Part shown: positions 50,320 to 64,000 of the stretch, piece by piece
Position numbering within the stretch: the stretch's first letter is position 1
Layout of the letters: every line of letters begins with the position of its first letter
From: Plectrocnemia conspersa
Taxonomy: Eukaryota; Arthropoda; Insecta; Trichoptera; Polycentropodidae
Assembly (NCBI GenBank): GCA_009617715.1
Contig: VTFK01000015.1
Coordinates: 744,001-808,000, forward strand
Reading direction: 5' to 3'
DNA length: 64,000 bases
Notes under the pieces: generated by a model
Database searches by the model: none
Seen by the model: the letters and a program-made list of their open reading frames with translations, nothing else
What the model was told of the DNA's origin: nothing
Translations under genes and position numbers: made by a program

Positions 50320-51560
50320 TTTACAAGGTCTGTTTTTCAGAGAAGTTTCATAAAGATCTGATTAAAAGTACAGCAGTAATCTTATCCTCAAAACACCTAT
50401 GTTTGAATAGCTCTCATTTTGAAACAAGATAATAGACGAAGCTGGCTAATGAACGTAATCAAGATTTATAAGGTCTATTTTTCAAAAAAGTTTTATGATT
50501 ATCTGATTAAAACTACAACAGTTCTTAAAAAACCCATCAAACTTAATATATTATATTATATAATATAACAATAAATTTCATTCTTTTTTATATTTTTATT
50601 ATAAAACATTTTTTACTTTTCTACTATCAATATTTATTTTTAATCTTATTAGTGGGTCCTTCCCTGGAGATAAGTTTCTGGAATGGACGAGAAAGTATTA
50701 GGATGTATCAAGATTAATAATTTTATATCAATGATATAAGTAATCTATTATATATAAAATTATAAATCTTCTTTCTCATAAAAACAAGGTGAAGTTTCAA
50801 ATTGTATTGCCCGACCACAATATTGAAAACATTTTTTAAATCTTCAAAACAATTACCAACTCCGACGTAAACGTAACGGATCCCGACTCCAGGGATTAAA
50901 AGAAATCCTCGGGAACAGCACCTACTACTCTTAATGTAGTTATAGGGTCTTCAAAATCAGTTCTTTTCCATATAAATGGAAAAAATCTTGTATCAAAATG
51001 GCAGTCGTTAAAAAATAAAAATATCATAATTATGTTAAAAAAAGGAGAGCAAATACTATAATTAAATTATAACGAATTACAAATAAAAACAAATTATTTT
51101 TTAGATCGTATATTATAGTATGCAGATATAATATATACTATGTGTATATTTTTGTGGGTTATAACAGTTTTTGTCACCAAAATAACTGCCGTATTTTAAG
51201 ATTTCAACAAAAAAACAGTAAAAATAGGTCTTGTAAATATTAGAAGTTAAGAAGAAAAGTAGCCCGATCTTCCATATTGTATTAAAATGACGATCATAAA
51301 AATTTTACAGAAAAATTTAAGATGTCAAAAATGTTCTGTATTAAAAATACACTTAATAATTTTTAATGTAATGTTTATATAATATTATGGGATATAACAG
51401 TTTTTGAAACAAAACACCTTCAATTTAAAAACAACAGGCCTTTTAAATATTTTGGCTCCCTTAAAAATGGCTGCTTTTAAAAAATGGAAGAAATTTTAAA
51501 GTGTTTAATAACATATTTATTAGCTATAAAAATATACTTAAAATACATATACAAGTCAGA
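50320..51560. repeat. Set of strongly diverged direct repeats
   Basis: AAGGTCT.TTTTTCA..AAGTTT and TCTGATTAAAA.TACA.CAGT recur at 50,327-50,375 and 50,469-50,522. A second pair, with TATAACAGTTTTTG and AGG(T/C)CTT.TAAATATT, lies at about 51,140-51,245 and 51,365-51,455. The copies are old and contain no coding sequence. They probably belong to one ancient tandem or interspersed repeat. Confidence 0.45.
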
Positions 51561-52369
51561 GATTTTAGTTTATTTTTTTGGTTTGTCATATTAAATCAGA
51601 AGGCCAAAGACGTATCCATAAAACAATTATATATGCATACATTTTAAAATCATGTAATCATCAGACTCAATTGAATGTATTATTCTCCTATCGATAACTA
51701 CTAAAGTAATATATAATGAAAAAAATTCAAGATTTTGCTTATGCAGCAAGAACAAATAAAGTATTAACACAATGGCTTCAGGTATTATTCCAAGATATGT
51801 TCTTTAACTAAACACAAATATGACATCTTTTGGTTAAAAATCTAACTAAATTAATACACTGAAGCTATTTAGTAGTATATTTGTAGGATTTTTATGTTGA
51901 AAGAAACTGATGAAATTAATGTGGCAAAACATCAACAGAGAATTTTAAAAATAATTTAAAAGAAATTAAAAACATAGCTATTCAATTAATTAATCTTTAT
52001 ATGATATTTCAGTATCTTTAATAAACATATTTTTTTAATTTATATTATTTTTTTGTATTTAAAATAATAAATCTATATATGTATAAAAAGTGAACATTAT
52101 TAGATATAAATTTATGTGATATTTAAATGTTCGCTAGTATGATTAACTTCATTTTAGTAAAAATATTTAAAAAGCACAAGGTCGTGAAAATAGCATAGTT
52201 TACTTTATTTGAACTCTAATATTAAATATGAGTTTTAACATAATTTCATAACTAAAATCCTTCAAAAAACATTCAACATACTTAATTTATACATAAAAAA
52301 ATTTAAATAAATTTCATTAGAATATTTTAATAAAATATGAAGATCAATATCATTTTATTTTAACTATTA

Positions 52370-52372
<3 letters not shown>

Positions 52373-52406
<34 letters not shown>
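52373..52406. repeat. TA dinucleotide microsatellite
   Basis: About 16 uninterrupted TA units in AT-rich DNA. Confidence 0.9.
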
Positions 52407-52407
<1 letters not shown>

Positions 52408-54830
52408 AAATACTAATTATATTTTTTCACACCTAAAACTGTATTGAAATGTTTTGCAATGACATGCTACTATATGAATATTAAAAATAGATAAATTATC
52501 TTAAATAAATAAAATAAAAGCAACTAATAATATAATTTAATTATTAATACAAAATGAGCTAGTGGATGCACGCGTGTCATAATTTACATTAATCTAAAGA
52601 GGTAACGCTAATAAAAACAATTTAAAAGTACACAAACGTAACTTAAGTGTGATAACAATATTTATTTAATCAATTGATGTTGCGTGGTCCATAGACACGA
52701 ATGCAATGATGATAACGATGATATGTAGATCTGTCACACGTCAGCAGTTGTATTCACACTAGCGGCATAGATACATAGCGCGCTCTCGGTGAGACAAATT
52801 AATTTACAACAAAGGTTATCTTTTAATTGTTTGTGTTAAAAATTTAATAATATATAACGTTTCACTTGTGTTAATAATATAATAACATTGTTAAAAGCAG
52901 ATTTTGATAATATTAACTTCAATATTATTTTAAATAATGCAATAAAATAGGAATATTTACTTAAATATTTGCAATAAGTAACGCTTAATTTTATCGCCAC
53001 ACGAAAGTAACGAGCCAATGTCTGCTGTCACACATTTCAACTGCCAATTATGGGTCAAGATCATCGGCACTCTTTCGGGTCAACATCGAAATAATCATTC
53101 GATGTGAACGCACTGTATCAAGGATTACCTATATTTAAATATCGAATTTTACACGTAAATATTATATCAACCAACCGAAATACAACGAATAAAATTGCAC
53201 TAAATTTTCTAATACATATATATTTATAGATAAGACAGTCATGAACTGCATATTATAAAATCGAATTATTTAATGAATAAACAGGTCTGATCTGATAAAC
53301 CTATCGGGAGCGTATATGTGTAGTAATTCTTATATATCTTTGGTTGTACTTTAGTTTTATTTTTAAAATATCGATTGGTGAGGTGGTTCGTCGTAATTGT
53401 ACGCAATAGCGAAAGTTATACATTTTAACGAAATTACAAATAAAATGTCACTTACTTTATTTTATAAAACGACCTTAACAGAAGTTTTTACAGGCTTAAT
53501 CCAAATCATGCGGCGAAACATGTCGAGCGCATGACAGCTGGCTGTCAAGTTACCGCACTGACGCCATCTTTGTTTTGGCCATAAAACTACACATTTCACA
53601 ATTTTTATAAATAGAAAGTATTTAAAAAAATTAAATAAATATAAAAATCACAATAAAATAATTAAATAAATACCTTCATAATTTATAATGTACAAATTTA
53701 TATCAATAGGTAAGAAAATATGTATTTATGTAGGTACAAAGTACATCCTTATTAATTGGTTAGGTGCATCATAATCCCTATTGGCAAGCGTTTCTCAAAT
53801 AATTAAAAAATATTTACATATCAACTACTCTACTATTACTGCATTTTAAGACTTTGTTTTTGTTTAAAAAACGAAGAATGTGCTAATTAAGCCAAAGCTA
53901 GATACATCAAGCGAAAGAGGGCACCACAGGGCTACCATTATTTAAAAAATAAAAAATGGTAATTTTCACCATAATGCATAATCCCAATCAACATTTTAAG
54001 GAAAAATATGTACGCACACTTTAATTATCTGTAATAAATAAGTAAAACAGCAATTTATGATTAAAATATTCTAAAATTATACTGATATACAAATACAATT
54101 CTGATTGTTCCAAAAAGATAGTAACAGACAGTAGAAATTCATATAGAGCAATCATTGCAGTATAGTAGTAGAATCAATGTAGTGGTAATTTAATAAAAGT
54201 GGCAGGATCACCGAATCTAATCTTCTGATCAAACTCTCTTTGCTCTATGTAAGCAAGTTTTCATCCCTTTCGGCATTTTCTTCTCCGAAGGTTGGATGAA
54301 TATAAAATATAAAAATAGGCTTATTTAGATTAATAACCGTACTGTTAAAGTTTATAAAGTACACCCCTTGTAACAATAGTATGCGACATAGTCACTATTG
54401 GATCCAAGAGGGAAGGACATAGGTGCAATGACCCCCAATCTAGAGAGTATAATGTACATACATACAATCAAAATTTTCGTTAAAAAATTTGTACACATTA
54501 AAAATTTAAACGTTTTAACATAATGCAATGTTAGAAGGTTGAAGGTTTGCCGCCGGTGTGCAAACATGATAGCAATTGAAAAATCGTGATTTTTAATCCT
54601 CCCCTCTTCGACAAATTTTTAAATATTGAAAAATCGTGATTATTTATAAAAATAAGTGATTTGTTGCATTAGTAGCGGTACATATATGTATCATGAGTCA
54701 TATTTTATATACGAATAAAACAAATTTTAATCATGCATTTTTACAACAAATTTCACAAAAATAATAACAAAAGTTTTTCAGTTACCTTATTACAGAATTG
54801 AACGAACTGAACTCCTTGAGGTCTTGGAAA
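52407..54830. other. Non-coding stretch upstream of the ABC transporter
   Basis: No coding similarity. Balanced-composition patches at about 52,680-52,790, 53,000-53,110 and 53,480-53,580 (the last with GACAGCTGGCTGTCAA) could be promoter or enhancer blocks for the plus-strand transporter gene at 57.3 kb, but no TATA/donor pair was convincing. Confidence 0.35.
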
Positions 54831-54859
54831 AAATTCAAAATTGGCAGTGGATGTTATTT

Positions 54860-54992
54860 GCATGGGGGATTAATTGTCAGGGAGTTATTTGCACGGGGGG
54901 GGGGGTAGAATGTCTAGGGAGTTTTTGATAGGGGGTTCTTGCCCGGGGGTATATGTCCGGGGGGTATATGTCCGGGGGGTATTTGTCCTGAT
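54860..54992. repeat. G-rich minisatellite
   Basis: An 11-G run (54,895-54,905) is followed by three units of about 15 bp, GTCCGGGGGGTATAT-type, from 54,941 to 54,985. Both belong to a G-rich patch with several runs of five or six G's. This strand could form G-quadruplex structures. It may be the terminus of an unidentified element. Confidence 0.7.
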
Positions 54993-55304
54993 ACCAATAA
55001 AATAATATATAGCTTGTAATTCTAGAGAATAGTGTTATACAATTTAGGTATACATGACCCTTACCCCAGAAAAGCCATGTCTTTTTTATCTTGCGTATTT
55101 GACAAAAGTTAGTGAGCTCAATTCATTAAAGCGACAATTTGTTTGATTCCCGTACGGCTTGAATATTCTTTGTAGTAGTTTTAAATATATACCTATATAT
55201 ATACCTTCTAGAAGATCTCGCGTAATACCCTTCTAGGTTTTTGTATATTTGGACAAATAATAATATAATAATACAAACTACAAACCATTTTAGCGAGGGT
55301 ATGG
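54993..55304. other. AT-rich spacer
   Basis: No gene recognised. Confidence 0.4.
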
Positions 55305-55880
55305 TGACGGGTGGCAATTAACCACAGATTGAGCCGCTGCAGTAGTGTTTTTATTGACGATTAAAGTTGTTTACATTTGAACGAGGCATGAGCCCGTGAC
55401 GCGCTCCCGAACAGGCCGAGGGTTGCCATCCGAAAGAATAACCATCACGCCAGTCTCTTCTCGGCATGCCCGGAGAAGAACGGGCATGTCCGGGAGCACC
55501 TTTCGGAGCCCTGTGGTGCGTCGGTGCAGCTACACAGGGCACGCATGTATCGGGCTCTGGACATGCGGTAGGAGCTCGGAGTCGCGGGGGCGTAGCCCTA
55601 CGAATGCTGACGGGTCAAACGTGGTCCAGTCGAGTTTGGTTTACGGCTGCACGTTGGTGGCTTCTCGCTGGAGGCGCATAGCGGGGCGGGTGCTTCCTGG
55701 GTCACGTGGTCGGCGGTGGTGGCTGACGGATGGCAATTAAATACATATTGAGCCGCTGCAGTAGTGTTTTTATTGACGATTAAAGTTGTTTACATTTGAA
55801 TGGAGCACGAGCCCGCGACGCGCGCCCGAACAGGTCGAGGGTTGCCATCCGAGAGAATAACCGTCACGCCAGTGTTATCC
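55305..55880 (-). mobile_element. GC-rich element with about 145-bp direct terminal repeats (TRIM-like)
   Basis: Bases 55,309-55,455 and 55,730-55,876 are near-identical direct repeats 421 bp apart. Both run from TGACGGRTGGCAATTAA through GAGCCGCTGCAGTAGTGTTT and end AATAACC.TCACGCCAGT. On the minus strand each repeat carries AATAAAAACACTAC, a poly(A)-signal-like word, as an LTR would. The internal 270 bp is GC-rich and non-coding. This fits a terminal-repeat retrotransposon in miniature, but a tandemly duplicated SINE is also possible. I could not find a clean target duplication. Overlapping frames of 63-114 codons are products of the composition. Confidence 0.5.
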
Positions 55881-55984
55881 AAATGCCGCCAAGTTTTGGC
55901 CATAACAAATCTAGGCTCCCACACCATAATTACTCAAAAATAAAAACATATGTATTATTTTAACAATTATTAGCAAAAATCAGT

Positions 55985-56230
55985 TGTATGTGTGTCCCAC
56001 TCACACCGCACGTATGCCGGCAAGAACTAATAATTTACGTACAACGAGGCACTGTCTTAAACCCTTTTCCGATGTCATAAACCAATAAAGGCCAAACCCT
56101 TTTTTTTGTACAAAATGATCTCTTTGTAAAAAATATTTGTTAATACGTGTTGAAATAAAAGAATTTTATTATTTTTTGGGAATGAATTACGAATGGCTCC
56201 CACCCTGCCAATTTCCTTGATCCGTCACTG
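55985..56230 (-). repeat. Possible hAT-type remnant (right terminus)
   Basis: On the minus strand from 56,230 it reads CAGTGACGGATCAAGGAAAT and then TGGCAGGGTGGGAGCCA, close to a terminal motif (CAGTGGCGGATC.AGG) I know from many insect hAT repeats. The opposite end was not found. The interior is AT-rich. Confidence 0.35.
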
Positions 56231-57346
56231 GTCCTAGTGACGTTTTATAAGCGAAACCATTGTGGTCCCATCTAAATGATGACAACATATTTGAATTTTA
56301 TGGGGGTGTATCGAAGATCATAAATAAATTATATAAAAACAAAAATATTTTGGTTACGCTGCTCACAAAAAATCTTAACCTTTTAAAAAAACAAATGTTA
56401 TTCTGGTTTCTTTAAAACTCTAATTTTATGTGAAAAATACCCAAAAATTTCGCGCTACGCGGTTTAGCAAAATTCATTATTTTCTTTGAATAGACTAGCT
56501 GCTCCTAGGCTAATCTTTAGTCAGTAGTTTATTTATTTAAAAACTGCTGAAAAAATTAGATTTTAATAGTTCGTGTCAAATAGTGGAGGAGAAAGAGATA
56601 AAGAAACCATTATGTTGCTCAAAATACAAAATTATTCTGTGAGTAATAATACTTATTTACTAAAATAGATTTAACCGTTATAAATAACTAATACTAAAAA
56701 TTACACTGTAAAAATAATAATTCAACAAAACGCAGTCTTTTCTGTTTATATTTTAATAAAATGATGATTACATTATCTAAAAATATATAGTGTTTATTGA
56801 AATATGGCTACAATCGACATCATTATGTATACAGAACTTCCTGCATTTGCTGCTATATGATAAACCTGCTTTCAGTGCCACTTTTACTATAATAAGTATT
56901 AAAATCGAAGCAGTTATGTGCTGGCACTGGTTATGAATAGTGCCTTTATATTTAAGTTCGTAGATGTATGTACATATTTTTATCTAATAATAAGTATACC
57001 GAATAACATACTTCAATTTATGTGTGTATGTATAAATTAAATTGCATATCATACATATTTCAATTTATATGTGTATGTATGAATAAAATATTTTATCAAT
57101 TTTATCCGCCTAACAAAATGTAAGTTTCTCACCTATAATATTTACTTTAAAATTATTTTTCATAGCAATCATATATTGTTCAAGCTGATAAGATGTAAAA
57201 TAATCATATTGCAAAAGTGTTCAATAATCTGATAAGATACGTTCTACGAGTATTGATATACATATATTCTATCTATTTCATTCCAGTGCTAAGTGGAACT
57301 AAAGCAAAATGATACACCTGAATAATTAATAACATCCAGTCACAAA
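56231..57346. other. AT-rich spacer upstream of the transporter
   Basis: No coding similarity. TTCATTCCAG at about 57,278-57,287 could be a splice acceptor for a 5' UTR exon, or an initiator, just before the transporter start. Confidence 0.35.

Positions 57347-64000
<6,654 letters not shown>

Noticed and set aside
55351..55740. Frames of 63-114 codons
   Set aside because: They lie within the GC-rich TRIM-like element and have no recognisable motif.

Overview
This is a window of an animal nuclear genome, almost certainly an insect. It is strongly AT-rich, its genes have introns with GT/AG borders, and it is full of decayed transposons of types common in insects (Tc1, mariner, hAT, Jockey-like non-LTR elements, tRNA-derived SINEs). 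I recognise two host genes. They lie head to head about 24 kb apart, if the proposed first exon of the left one is right.

Left half (1 to about 33.3 kb): the minus-strand gene is HMG-CoA reductase, the key mevalonate-pathway enzyme. Only its first coding exon (17,618-17,940) is clearly visible. A TATA-containing, CpG-richer block at 33.05-33.26 kb ends in a good minus-strand splice donor and is the best candidate for promoter and non-coding exon 1, which implies a first intron of about 15 kb. A second GC-richer block at 25.8-26.4 kb could be an alternative promoter. The downstream HMGCR exons were not found and probably lie off the left edge. The rest is AT-rich DNA with Tc1 and mariner relics, a non-LTR fragment, a THAP-like relic, a TTAA-flanked MITE and at least five loci of one dispersed SINE-like family on both strands.

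Middle (33.4-57 kb): intergenic and transposon-dense. It holds a degenerate mariner-type transposase; a composite repeat with 5S-rRNA-like and tRNA-like parts; a nearly complete 3.48-kb hAT element (37,832-41,308) with 8-bp target duplications and a transposase broken by one in-frame TGA; a second, non-autonomous hAT-type element nested inside it with its own 8-bp duplication; two decayed Jockey-like fragments in opposite orientation; and a pair of GC-rich direct terminal repeats at 55.3-55.9 kb.

Right end (57.3-64 kb): the plus-strand gene is an ABCC-family (MRP/ABCC4-like) transporter. Fifteen exons join in one continuous frame of 919 codons through TMD1, NBD1 (Walker A, Q-loop, signature, Walker B and H-loop all present) and the start of TMD2, and the gene then runs off the edge. 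Its introns carry a pogo/Tigger-like MITE, a roughly 120-bp TA tract and a GC-rich retro-insertion with 11-bp target duplications. A candidate sixteenth exon meets an in-frame TGA.

I found no convincing new multi-gene system. The observations most worth checking are the SINE family, the nested hAT pair, the 5S/tRNA composite and the HMGCR promoter arrangement. All comparisons are from reading and memory; no database search was run.
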